Source: Candidatus Binatia bacterium (GTDB lineage Bacteria; Desulfobacterota; Binatia; HRBIN30). Taken from it: 64,000 bases of DNA. Made by a program: the position numbers and the translations under genes. Positions within the stretch are counted from its first letter, which is position 1, and each line of letters opens with the position of its first letter. The notes below the pieces were generated by a model. The model ran no database searches, was not told the origin of the DNA, and worked only from the letters and a program-made list of their open reading frames with translations. Positions 37,007-45,491 of the stretch are shown here, in pieces. The stretch lies in contig JAKLJW010000026.1 in NCBI GenBank assembly GCA_023150935.1, forward strand, positions 1 through 64,000, read 5' to 3'.

Positions 37007-37861
37007 TCAAGCCCGGCGACGGCGTCTTCGGACGATGCGAGCGCCGCCGCCGACCAATGCGAGGCACAGCACGGCAAGCCCGCCTTGCCCCAGTGTCGGC
37101 GCACCGATGGCCTGCCCCCCGCCGCCGGTGTCCGGCCGCTCCTGATAATCGAAGGAAAGGTCCTCGATCAGAAACCCGCTACCGCCGGTCAGAGTGACCG
37201 TCTTGATGTAAGCCCCGGTGTTACCGTCGAACACGCCGACCTGGGAGTTGAAGATGTCGGACACGTAGAAGTTGGTGCCGTCGAAAGCGATACCGGTAGC
37301 CTGGAACCCCGGCGTGATGAACGCCGGCTGCAGGAGGTTGCCGTTGGTGTCGTAGACGTCGTAAGGCGCATTGACCGCATCGCCGCGGTTCGAGATCAGC
37401 TTGCCGTTGAAGAACTCCAGCCCATCGCAATAACTGGTGCAGTTAGCCAGCGTGACGGTGTTGAGCAGGGTCCCGGTCGGGCTGAAGTAGTAGGCCTTGT
37501 TGGGACCCGAGTAATCGCCGACCCAGAAATTGGTGCCGTCAAAGGCGATCGTGGATAGACCCGTAACGCCCGGAACCGAGAAGGCCACGCCGAGGTCCGC
37601 GCACGTGTTGATGTCCATTATGTAGATGTTGTTGCTGTCGGCGACGGTGAAATACGCCACATTGCCGACCACCACTATGCCACGGCCGTTGCCCTTGCCG
37701 GGCGAGCAGCTCTGCAAGAGAGCCCCCGTTTGAGGGTCGATGGTATCTATGCGGTTGGAGCCGGCACTGTTTCCGTAAAGCTTGTTGGCCTGACCGTAGG
37801 CCGGCAACCCCAGGGCGATACCGACGAAGCACGTAACGACCGCCGCGCGCGAGATCCTCAT
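37007..37861 (-). CDS. Secreted beta-propeller-like protein with an IPTL/PEP-CTERM-like sorting tail
   Basis: A 284-residue exported protein. Signal peptide ~1-23 (MRISRAAVVTCFVGIALGLPAYGQ). The body has repeated strand-turn units with IDPQTGALL, AFDGTNFWVGD, AFDGTNFYVSD and VFDGNTGAYIKTV, an NHL/YVTN-like propeller pattern. The C-terminus has the three-part sorting signal: APTLGQGG, a hydrophobic helix LAVLCLALVGGGA and an Arg cluster RRRRRR. This matches the IPTL-CTERM/PEP-CTERM class processed by exosortase-type enzymes. ATG 37861 follows GGGAGGG. Likely exported to the surface or matrix; its ligand is unknown. Confidence 0.8.
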   Translation of the reverse strand: MRISRAAVVTCFVGIALGLPAYGQANKLYGNSAGSNRIDTIDPQTGALLQSCSPGKGNGRGIVVVGNVAYFTVADSNNIYIMDINTCADLGVAFSVPGVTGLSTIAFDGTNFWVGDYSGPNKAYYFSPTGTLLNTVTLANCTSYCDGLEFFNGKLISNRGDAVNAPYDVYDTNGNLLQPAFITPGFQATGIAFDGTNFYVSDIFNSQVGVFDGNTGAYIKTVTLTGGSGFLIEDLSFDYQERPDTGGGGQAIGAPTLGQGGLAVLCLALVGGGARIVRRRRRRA

Positions 37862-38071
37862 TGATAAACACCCTCCCAACCGACGCCGGTACGCTGAAAC
37901 CGGGCCGTTGTCAACCGACAAAGCCAGCCTCCCCGCAACCCCTCGGGCCCACCCCCCCCCCGCGCCCAGTAAGTCGGTAAACGCGGACGTCCGACCGATC
38001 CTCCGCTTCGCCGCGCGCCCGCATGCCCGAGCCCCGGAGGACCGCCGCGGTGGCGCAATGAAGGCCGTTCT

Positions 38072-38503
38072 TCAGGCTTGCAGTGTCACGACGAGCGGCA
38101 CTCCGAAGCGCGCGAAATCGCGATCTTCGCTCAGAATCTCCGCCACGCCATGCTCTCGGCAAACGGCCACCACTTGCGCGTCGAAGGCCAGGTTGCCCTG
38201 CACGGCCCCGCTGCGACACGACTCGGCAAATAGCGCCGGGAACATAGGTCCCGGCACGAGAATCCGAGCCGACGGACTCCCCAGTACCTGATCGAGGAAC
38301 GCCAGCGCCGTTTCGAGATCGGTGGGCGGATGGAAGATGCGCGGGTGAGTCACGACCCGCACGAACTCGCCGATGCAGAATGCCGGCAGTGCCCAGGGCG
38401 TGCCGCCTTCCACCAGCTCCGTCAGGCGCTCGATTGCAGCCGTGTGCAGCGCCATCTCCTCGCGGTGGGCGTAAACGAGGATGTTGGTGTCGATCGCAAT
38501 CAT
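38072..38503 (-). CDS. VapC-type PIN-domain toxin
   Basis: A 143-residue PIN-domain ribonuclease. The acidic active site is seen as Asp5 (IAIDTNILVYA), Glu in IGEFVRVVT, and Asp residues in FDAQVVAV and LSEDRDFARF. VapC toxins cleave tRNA or rRNA unless held by VapB. It overlaps the antitoxin gene by 4 bp (ATGA). It lies next to a broken beta-helix gene, which suggests that the pair arrived by insertion or that the neighbour decayed after its arrival. Confidence 0.9.
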   Translation of the reverse strand: MIAIDTNILVYAHREEMALHTAAIERLTELVEGGTPWALPAFCIGEFVRVVTHPRIFHPPTDLETALAFLDQVLGSPSARILVPGPMFPALFAESCRSGAVQGNLAFDAQVVAVCREHGVAEILSEDRDFARFGVPLVVTLQA

Positions 38504-38739
38504 CGGCGATCGTCGAGCAGCTCATAGAGAGCGTTGCGATCGGCGATGTCGATTGCCGGGGGGCGCGAACCGCGAATCGTCGGCGGCGAGAAACGATACT
38601 GCGGCTTGCCCTTGGGCCGTGGCGCGAGCCGCGCCCGCAGCGCTTCCTCGACCACCGCCCGCAACGTGGTGCCGCGCGAAGAAGCGTAACGCCTGGCACG
38701 CTCCAGCAGGCGGTCGTCAATATCGAGCGTCGTCTTCAT
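38500..38739 (-). CDS. VapB-type antitoxin (ribbon-helix-helix)
   Basis: A 79-residue antitoxin. It opens with the ribbon strand MKTTLDIDDRLLERARRYA followed by SSRGTTLRAVVEEALRARL, a typical RHH/VapB DNA-binding start. The C-terminal half (PPTIRGSRPPAIDIADRNALYELLDD) is the toxin-wrapping tail. ATG 38739 is chosen because RHH proteins begin with the M-K/R-T-T-(L/I)-x-(I/L) strand. It is translationally coupled to vapC and very likely represses its own promoter. Confidence 0.88.
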   Translation of the reverse strand: MKTTLDIDDRLLERARRYASSRGTTLRAVVEEALRARLAPRPKGKPQYRFSPPTIRGSRPPAIDIADRNALYELLDDRR

Positions 38740-38755
38740 ATGGGTCAGCAATATC

Positions 38756-39016
38756 ATTGGCCCATACAGGCGGCAACATCGAGACCCACGGTACTGGCGC
38801 ATACACCGCGTGGGACAACCACCACAGCCGCCGACCTGCCTGCCCGTCGATATCGCGGGCGCTCACGATATCGACCGCGACGCCGGATTCGAATTCCCCG
38901 GCGGCGGCGATTTCAGCCTGCGCCCCGGCAGCCCCGCGCTCGACGCCGGCGACATCCTGCCGCGCGAAACCTTTGCGCCCGGTAACGTGTCAGTCTCGCC
39001 ATGGGCCTCTCACTAA
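38756..39016 (+). pseudogene. C-terminal remnant of a choice-of-anchor Q/beta-helix protein
   Basis: Plus-strand sequence from ~38764 reads TGGNIETHGTGAYTAW in one frame, then shifts to a second frame. From 38810 that frame contains GGGDFSLRPGSPALDAGD, the very common end motif (DFRL..GSPAIDAGD) of secreted parallel-beta-helix proteins with a choice-of-anchor Q region, and stops at 39016. There is no upstream part; VapBC abuts it on the left. I read this as the frameshifted tail of a lost gene. Confidence 0.55.
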
Positions 39017-39125
39017 TACCGCGAGCCTGTCGGCGCGGGGCCGGTTGCGCTACCCGCGAGTTGTCCGCCGCCGGCTTCTCCCCGCGTTGCCACAACCCAG
39101 GCATCGCGATACAGACCGCCCACCT

Positions 39126-41996
39126 ATGACCCCGTCCGCAAGCATTGGAACCGCCGCCGCGGTCGCGCTCGGCACCTTGCTGTCGGCCATCCCTGCCGGG
39201 GCCGCTCCGGTTTCGCAGGCCTTCAAGCTCGACCACTTCGGCTATCGCACCGGCGATCCCAAGATTGTCATCGTCACGAGCAATCCTGGGACGACCATCG
39301 AACTGCGCACGCCCGCCGATACGGTGGCCTTCACGATTCCCACCGACGGCGGGTCGATTGCCGCCAGGGGCGCCGACGGTCCCGCCTCCGGCGACAACGT
39401 GTGGTGGGTCGACTTCGGTAGCTTCGCCACCTCGGGCACGTACCGGCTGTACAGCCCGGCCATGGGCGCCCAGTCGTACGACTTCGAAATCGCCGATGAC
39501 GTCTACGCCGACCCGGTGCGCACCGCACTGCACACGTTCTACCTGCAACGCTGCAACACGCCGAAGACGGCAACGCATGCGGGGGTCTGGGCGGACACGG
39601 CGGCCTGCCACATGACCGACACCACGACGGGTCCGGCGGCCGGGCACAACGACTACGGGTCGAAGAACCTCGCCGGCGGCTGGCACGACGCCGGCGATTA
39701 CAACAAGTATGTCTGGGGTGCCGTGTCGCAGGCGATTCGCGCCATGCTCCGCGCGTACGAGCAGAATCCGACGGCGCTGCGCGACGACGACACGAACATC
39801 CCGGAATCCGGGAACGGTACGCCCGACCTCCTCGACGAGATCGAATGGGAACTCGACTGGATGCTCGCCATGCAGTTGCCCGACGGTTCCGTGCTGTCGC
39901 AGATGCACGTGAACGGCTACGCATCGACGTCCCCGCCGAGCGCCGATCCGAACGTGCGCTACTACCGGAATCCGGACCTGGAGTCCGGTTCCGTCGCTGC
40001 CGGCACGTTCGCTCTGGCCTCGCGCTTCTACGACGCGGTCGGCATGACGACCTATGCGACGACGTTGCGCAACGCGGCACTGTCCGCGTGGGCATGGCTT
40101 GCCGCGCAGCCTCAGCACAGCCATCACAAGGTCTGGGCCGCCGCCGAAATCTTCCGCATGGATCCGTCGCAAACGGCGGCCCAGACTTACGTCGACAACT
40201 ACCACCCCGGCAACTGGGGCGGCGTGTTCTTCAATGTCGTCGACTACGACACGTTCGCCGCCCTGACGTACGTCGACACGCCGGGCGCAACCGCCGCCGT
40301 CGTCAGCAACATGCGTGCGGACATCGCCGACCAGGTCGACTACATCTTCTCCGAGAACGACCTCTACCGAAACGGCATGCCGGCGTGGTCGTACTACTGG
40401 GGCTCGAATGCGATTCGGGCCGGCTACGGCCTGTTCCTCATCGAGGCCGCGCGCCTCGATGCCACCGGCTCGCACACCACCGACGAGTGCCGGCAGCACG
40501 CGCTCGACCTCTATCACTTCTTCCACGGGCAAAATGCCCTCAACATGCTCTATCTCACCAACATGGCCGCCCGCGGCGGCGAGCACTCCTCTTTCCAGTT
40601 CTACCACTCGTGGTTCGGCGACTCGGCCAGCGCGTTCTCGCTGGCGACGTTCATGGGAAAGCCGCCCGGGATCGTCGAGCCCGACTACCCTTACTTCAAG
40701 GGCACCGACAACTTCGGTATCGGCGACAACAAGACCTCGACCCTGGGACCGCCGCCGGGATTCGTAACCGGTGGGCCCAACAAGGACTACGCCGGCACGG
40801 CCTCGCCGCCGCTTGGCGCCGTGTACTACAACCGCTTCTATCGCGACTGGGCGGATCAGACCGAGTGGACCGTGCGGTCGTGGGAGATCACCGAGAACTC
40901 GATCGGCTACGAGGGTCCGTACGTCGCGCTTGGCGCCTACTTCCTCGGCCCGCCGGTGTGCGACAACAACGGTACCTGTGCCGGGGCCGAGACGGTCCTG
41001 AACTGCCCGGGCGACTGTAGCACGATCGCCACGCTCGACGCCTACCTAACGTACAAGGCGAGCGCGCCGGGCCGAGACGCCGGCGGGGTCCCGCTCGCCA
41101 ACGGGAACGCCCTGCCGTCCGACTGGATCGTCACCGTTAACGACCGTCATCTCGACGACGCGGCGGCCGACGATCCCGAGAACTTCGAGGTGCGCGGCGT
41201 GGTGGGAGTCACGAACCCGCTGGTGCGGGATGCCGGCGGACCGCCGCTCGCGCCGGAGCGGCACTACCTCCGCTACGCCATGCTCCCGGGTCCGCAGAGC
41301 GTCGCCCCGGCGGTTGACGGCGTCTTTCCCAAACCGACCAAACACATCGGCCGCATCTGGCAGCTCCACAACGGACTCGGCACGGTCAACGTGCAGTCGC
41401 TCAAGGTGCGGAGTCTGTGGTTGCCGGCGAGTACGAGCACCACCGCAGCCCCGGCCGCCCCGAGCGACGCCACACACTACGTGTGCTACGGCGTGAAGCC
41501 GACACGCGACGGCACGGACCAGACCCCGGGGGGCAAGCTGGCGGGTAACCTGCAGGCGTTCGTCGAGGACGAGTTCGACGACTGCGCGCTCGATGCCGCG
41601 GGCTCGCCGAGCTTTGCCGGCAGCGCCGCGGAGGGCAAGTGCCTGTTCGACCTCCAGCGCCCTGTGGAGCTGTGCAACCCCATGGACAAGAGCGCGGTCC
41701 AGCCGCCGCGCCAGAGTTCCGCAACGGTCGCCGGCTCGACGGCGAGCAACATGACCAGCTTGCTCTGCTACAAGGCCAGGCTCGCGGCGCGATTCAAACA
41801 CGCGGGCACGGCAGCGCTGGCCAACGCCGCCGTCGGTGCGAGCGTCAGCCCGGCGCAGGCGAAGCATGTCAAGCGCCGCGCCAAGAACGGCAATCCGCTC
41901 TACAGCGCTCCGGGCAATCTGTTCCCCAACCCGGTTCTGGTCGACACCACCCGGGCCGAGCTGATCTGCCTGCCCTCCGACGTGCTCGGCATGTAG
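39126..41996 (+). CDS. Secreted glycoside hydrolase family 9 (endoglucanase) with a Cys-containing C-terminal module
   Basis: A 956-residue exported enzyme. Signal peptide ~1-27 (SAIPAGA). Residues ~32-125 are the CelD_N Ig-like domain usual before GH9 (FKLDHFGYRTGDPKIVIV). The (alpha/alpha)6 catalytic domain spans ~130-605, with Asp188/Asp191 in GGWHDAGDYNKYV and the acid Glu590 in EITENSIGYEGPYV. A short Cys-rich bridge (CDNNGTCAG...NCPGDC) leads to a ~310-residue C-terminal module with repeated HYVCYGVK-like and LLCYKARL-like Cys segments that I do not recognise. It likely hydrolyses beta-1,4-glucan. The calcium/dockerin module of other secreted proteins here is absent. Confidence 0.9.
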   Translation: MTPSASIGTAAAVALGTLLSAIPAGAAPVSQAFKLDHFGYRTGDPKIVIVTSNPGTTIELRTPADTVAFTIPTDGGSIAARGADGPASGDNVWWVDFGSFATSGTYRLYSPAMGAQSYDFEIADDVYADPVRTALHTFYLQRCNTPKTATHAGVWADTAACHMTDTTTGPAAGHNDYGSKNLAGGWHDAGDYNKYVWGAVSQAIRAMLRAYEQNPTALRDDDTNIPESGNGTPDLLDEIEWELDWMLAMQLPDGSVLSQMHVNGYASTSPPSADPNVRYYRNPDLESGSVAAGTFALASRFYDAVGMTTYATTLRNAALSAWAWLAAQPQHSHHKVWAAAEIFRMDPSQTAAQTYVDNYHPGNWGGVFFNVVDYDTFAALTYVDTPGATAAVVSNMRADIADQVDYIFSENDLYRNGMPAWSYYWGSNAIRAGYGLFLIEAARLDATGSHTTDECRQHALDLYHFFHGQNALNMLYLTNMAARGGEHSSFQFYHSWFGDSASAFSLATFMGKPPGIVEPDYPYFKGTDNFGIGDNKTSTLGPPPGFVTGGPNKDYAGTASPPLGAVYYNRFYRDWADQTEWTVRSWEITENSIGYEGPYVALGAYFLGPPVCDNNGTCAGAETVLNCPGDCSTIATLDAYLTYKASAPGRDAGGVPLANGNALPSDWIVTVNDRHLDDAAADDPENFEVRGVVGVTNPLVRDAGGPPLAPERHYLRYAMLPGPQSVAPAVDGVFPKPTKHIGRIWQLHNGLGTVNVQSLKVRSLWLPASTSTTAAPAAPSDATHYVCYGVKPTRDGTDQTPGGKLAGNLQAFVEDEFDDCALDAAGSPSFAGSAAEGKCLFDLQRPVELCNPMDKSAVQPPRQSSATVAGSTASNMTSLLCYKARLAARFKHAGTAALANAAVGASVSPAQAKHVKRRAKNGNPLYSAPGNLFPNPVLVDTTRAELICLPSDVLGM

Positions 41997-42154
41997 CCCG
42001 CGGCAACGGCCGCCGGCGAGCTACGGCAACAACGAACTGCCGGGTTTCCGGGCAGTGCTGCCCGCACTCGGGCGCATACCCGCGCCGCGTCGGGTCGATC
42101 CCCCGTCGAAACCCGCTTTGGGAAGCTCTCCGGCGGTTGGCATCCCCCTTGCGT

Positions 42155-42358
42155 CTAAGTACTCCGGTTCATTAGTCCGGCGACGTATTCCGTTCGTCCC
42201 GAGTAGCGCCATCTTTTCGGCGGCGTATCGAGGGGCGGGGCCGCAAAGCCGCTCGCCAGGCTGCCCCTCGATACGCCCCTGAGAAAACGGGGCTACTCGG
42301 GGCGAACGGGAAGCGTCGTACGGAATACGTCGCCGTAATTGTGCCCATCAATACTAAG
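42155..42358. repeat. 204-bp palindromic repeat, copy 1
   Basis: Identical to 59716-59919 apart from one base (A at 42351, C in the other copy). The two halves are inverted and can pair: CGGCGACGTATTCCGT, CCGAGTAGC and CGTATCGAGGGGC on the left match the right half. Both copies begin with CTAAG and end with CTAAG, which may be the duplicated target. There is no coding capacity. It fills half of the 394-bp GH9-nirB gap; the remaining 41997-42154 shows nothing. Confidence 0.85.
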
Positions 42359-42390
42359 GTTTGCGAACGACCTTCTTCGGCAGGGACACG

Positions 42391-44880
42391 ATGCGCAGGA
42401 TGAAATTGGTGGCAATCGGGAACGGCATGGCGGGCATTCGCACACTCGAGGAGTTGCTGCGCGTCGCCCCCGATCTGTACGAAATCACCGTGTTCGGCGC
42501 CGAGCCGCATCCGAACTACAACCGCATACTCCTTTCGCCCGTGCTGGCCGGTGAGCAGCGTTTCGAAGCGATCGTCCTGAACGATTTCCGCTGGTACGCG
42601 GATCACGGGATCACGTTGCACCCGGGCAGCAAGGTGACGTGCGTCGACCGGCAGGCGCGCGTTGTGGTCAGCGCGGATGGCAGGCAGGAGTCCTACGATC
42701 GCCTGCTCTTCGCGACCGGTTCGGTGCCGATTCGGCCCCCGATCCCCGGCACGGATCTGCCCGGCGTGCTCACCTTTCGCGACATTGCCGACACGCAGGC
42801 AATGATCGAAGCGGCGGCGCGACACAAAGACGCGGTCGTGATCGGGGGCGGCCTGCTCGGCCTCGAAGCCGCCAACGGCCTGCTCGCGCGCGGCATGAAC
42901 GTAACGGTAATCCACCTCGCCCCCTGGCTGATGGAGCGCCAACTCGACGCTACGGCGGCAGCCCTGTTGCAGACCTCCCTCGAACAGCGCGGCCTCCGCT
43001 TCCTTCTGAACACGCAGGCCCGAGAGATCGTCGCTGACGACGCCGGCCGCGTCGGTGCCGTGCGCCTCAACGACGGCGCCGAAGTCCCAGCCGCGCTCGT
43101 CGTGCTCGCCGTCGGCATCCGCCCCAACGACGAGCTGGCGCGCGCATGCGGCTTGCACTGCGAGCGCGGCATCGTCGTCGACGACACGATGATGACCTAC
43201 GACCCCCGCATCTACGCCGTGGGCGAGTGCATCTCGCACCGCGGGATCTCGTACGGATTGGTGGCCCCACTCTTCGAACAGGCGAAGGTTTGTGCCAACC
43301 ATCTCGGCCATCTCGGCTTCGCCCGATACACGGGCTCGACGGTCTCGACGAAGCTCAAAGTGACCGGAATCGACATCTTCTCGGCCGGCCACCTGGGCGG
43401 CGATGACGGTGCCGACGAGATCACGCTGCTCGACCGCGGGGGCGCCGTGTACAAGAAGCTCGTCTTGAAGGCCGACCGCCTGATCGGCTCGGTGCTGTTC
43501 GGCGACACTGCCGACTCGAGCTGGTATTCTCGTCTCGTCAAAGACGAGACGCCCATAGGCGAGTTGCGCGGCCGCCTGATCCTCGGCCAGCCGGCGCTCG
43601 GAAGCTCCGGACACCAGGGCGAACAAAACGCCGCCGCGCTCCCCGACGACTTCGAGGTGTGCGGCTGCAACGGCGTGTGCAAGGGTACCATCGTCCGTGC
43701 GATCAAGGAGAAGGGGCTCTTCACGCTCGATGACGTGCGCAAGCATACGAAGGCGTCGTCGTCGTGCGGCTCGTGCACCGGTCTCGTCGAGCAGCTTCTC
43801 GCCTCCGTCGTCGGCGGTGCGTATCAGCCGCGGTCCGCCTCGCAGACGCCGGTTTGCGAGTGCACGGACTACACGCACGAAGAAGTACGTCGCGCGATAC
43901 GCGACCACGAGCTGCTGTCGATTCCCGAGGCGCTGCGGTTCCTCGAGTGGCGTACGCCGAACGGCTGTGCCACCTGCAGGCCGGCCCTCAACTACTACCT
44001 GCTGTGCGCCTGGCCCGGAACGTACCGGGACGACCCGCAATCGCGTCTGGTCAACGAGCGGGCGCATGCGAACATCCAGAGAGACGGCACCTACTCGGTG
44101 GTTCCACGCATCTACGGCGGGGTCACCACACCGGCACAACTGCGACAAATCGCCGAGGTGGCGGAGAAGTATGCCGTGCCCACCGTGAAGATCACCGGTG
44201 GGCAGCGCATCGACCTGCTCGGCGTCAGGAAGGAGGACCTGCCTCGCGTCTGGGCCGACCTCGGCATGCCGTCCGGGTTCGCCTACGGGAAGTCCGTCCG
44301 CACCGTGAAGACGTGCGTGGGATCGGAATGGTGCCGCTTCGGCGTGCAGGACTCGACCCGGATGGGGATCGAGCTCGAGCAGGGGCTCGATCGCGTATGG
44401 ACCCCGCACAAGGTGAAACTGGGAGTATCGGGCTGCCCGCGCAACTGCGCGGAGTCGACGATCAAGGATGTCGGCGTCGTCGGCGTCGACTCGGGATGGG
44501 AGATCTACGTCGGCGGCAACGGCGGGACGAAGGCCGAGGTCGCACAGTTCCTGGCGAAGGTCGCTCTCCCCGCGGAAGCGATGGAATACACCGGCGCATT
44601 CTTGCAGCTCTACCGGGAGGAGGCGCGCTATCTCGACCGCACGTCGCATTGGATCCACCGGGTCGGGCTCGATTACGTGAAACGGCGCATCGTCGCGGAT
44701 GCGGAGGGCCGCAAGGCACTGTACGCCCGACTGACGGAGGCGCAGCGCGATGTCCCCGATCCCTGGGCGCTGCGCGTCGCGCGCCGGGATCCCGAATTCG
44801 AAACCATCTCGGCACGCGACCGCTACCCGAGCGAGAGGAATCGCAATGAGTCCATGGCTGAGAGTCTGCCCGCTCGATGA
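42391..44880 (+). CDS. nirB: Assimilatory-type NAD(P)H nitrite reductase, large subunit
   Basis: An 829-residue NirB. Residues ~1-300 are an FAD/NAD(P)H pyridine-nucleotide oxidoreductase (KLVAIGNGMAG, ATGSVPIRP, VVIGGGLLGLEAA). A BFD-like [2Fe-2S] region follows (CGCNGVCKG, SCGSCTG). The C-terminal sirohaem/[4Fe-4S] half has CVGSEWC (C-x5-C) and CPRNC (C-x3-C), the four cluster cysteines. It reduces nitrite to ammonia with six electrons from NAD(P)H in the cytosol. ATG 42391 follows AGGGA; ATG 42400 is also possible. nirD overlaps its 3' end by 35 bp. Confidence 0.95.
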   Translation: MRRMKLVAIGNGMAGIRTLEELLRVAPDLYEITVFGAEPHPNYNRILLSPVLAGEQRFEAIVLNDFRWYADHGITLHPGSKVTCVDRQARVVVSADGRQESYDRLLFATGSVPIRPPIPGTDLPGVLTFRDIADTQAMIEAAARHKDAVVIGGGLLGLEAANGLLARGMNVTVIHLAPWLMERQLDATAAALLQTSLEQRGLRFLLNTQAREIVADDAGRVGAVRLNDGAEVPAALVVLAVGIRPNDELARACGLHCERGIVVDDTMMTYDPRIYAVGECISHRGISYGLVAPLFEQAKVCANHLGHLGFARYTGSTVSTKLKVTGIDIFSAGHLGGDDGADEITLLDRGGAVYKKLVLKADRLIGSVLFGDTADSSWYSRLVKDETPIGELRGRLILGQPALGSSGHQGEQNAAALPDDFEVCGCNGVCKGTIVRAIKEKGLFTLDDVRKHTKASSSCGSCTGLVEQLLASVVGGAYQPRSASQTPVCECTDYTHEEVRRAIRDHELLSIPEALRFLEWRTPNGCATCRPALNYYLLCAWPGTYRDDPQSRLVNERAHANIQRDGTYSVVPRIYGGVTTPAQLRQIAEVAEKYAVPTVKITGGQRIDLLGVRKEDLPRVWADLGMPSGFAYGKSVRTVKTCVGSEWCRFGVQDSTRMGIELEQGLDRVWTPHKVKLGVSGCPRNCAESTIKDVGVVGVDSGWEIYVGGNGGTKAEVAQFLAKVALPAEAMEYTGAFLQLYREEARYLDRTSHWIHRVGLDYVKRRIVADAEGRKALYARLTEAQRDVPDPWALRVARRDPEFETISARDRYPSERNRNESMAESLPAR

Positions 44881-45160
44881 TATCCCGCGGCTCGGGGCTC
44901 GGGTTGTGCACACCGAGATCGGAGACATCGCGGTATTTCGCAACGCAGAGGACGAGGTCTTCGCCCTCGCGGATCGCTGTCCCCACCGGGGCGGGCCACT
45001 CTCCCAGGGGATCGTCTTCGACCGCCGCGTCGCGTGCCCGTTGCACGGCAGGACGATTCATCTGGAAAGCGGCGAGGCGCAGGCCCCGGACGACGGGTGC
45101 ACGCGCAAGTACCGGGTACGAATCGAGAAGGGCGTGGTGCATCTGAACCTGCAGTCCTAG
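44846..45160 (+). CDS. nirD: Nitrite reductase small subunit (Rieske [2Fe-2S])
   Basis: A 104-residue Rieske protein. The cluster ligands are Cys45 and His47 in CPHRGG, and Cys64 and His67 in CPLHGR. Length and motifs match NirD, which is needed for NirB activity. ATG 44846 has a GAGAGGA site and lies inside the 3' end of nirB in another frame, so the two are coupled. The TAG stop at 45158-45160 lies within the CTAG that borders an inverted-repeat element, showing that the element inserted exactly at the end of the gene. Confidence 0.95.
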   Translation: MSPWLRVCPLDDIPRLGARVVHTEIGDIAVFRNAEDEVFALADRCPHRGGPLSQGIVFDRRVACPLHGRTIHLESGEAQAPDDGCTRKYRVRIEKGVVHLNLQS

Positions 45161-45296
45161 GAGCCTGTCGGAGAAAGCGGCCCCCTCGCCCTTCGACGGG
45201 CTCAGGGCGAGCGGAAAATGCTGTGAAATCAAGGCAGAGCCCGCTCGTGCTGAGCTTGTCGAAGCACCATCGTGCCTTTCCCCGACAGGCTCCTAG
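45157..45296. repeat. CTAG-flanked inverted-repeat element (MITE-like) at the nirD stop
   Basis: The ends GAGCCTGTCGG (45161-45171) and CCGACAGGCTC (to 45292) are perfect inverted repeats, extending imperfectly inward. CTAG flanks both sides and could be a target duplication. The interior holds inverted copies of CTTCGAC/GTCGAAG with GCTCAG, the core of a palindrome family common in GC-rich environmental genomes. It is 132 bp without flanks and non-coding. Confidence 0.7.
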
Positions 45297-45491
45297 AAAA
45301 GGGTGTCGGAGTCTTCCCTGACGCGCCTCCGCCGCCGTGGCACGGCGCGGGCGAAGTCCGCAACCCATAGCCTGACCAGCCTCGCCTTTGGGACGGCGAG
45401 GCTCCTGCCGAGCCGCGACAGTCCGACGACGGCCATTTTGTGCGCCCGGCGGCGATTGGGTTCCCGCCACCAGTCATGCTCTACTCCGGTC
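45297..45491. other. Intergenic region with a 9-bp-stem hairpin
   Basis: No gene is seen. AGCCTCGCC (45378-45386) and GGCGAGGCT (45395-45403) form a perfect 9-bp stem with an 8-base loop. The right arm belongs to a short dispersed repeat GGCGAGGCTCC(T/C/A)GCCGAG also present at 26900 and 59611. Confidence 0.5.

Noticed and set aside
42055..42282. Short plus-strand frames reading SLVRRRIPFVPSS at 42 kb and 59.7 kb
   Set aside because: The same peptide appears at both loci because it is translated from the 204-bp repeat, which is a palindrome without coding features.
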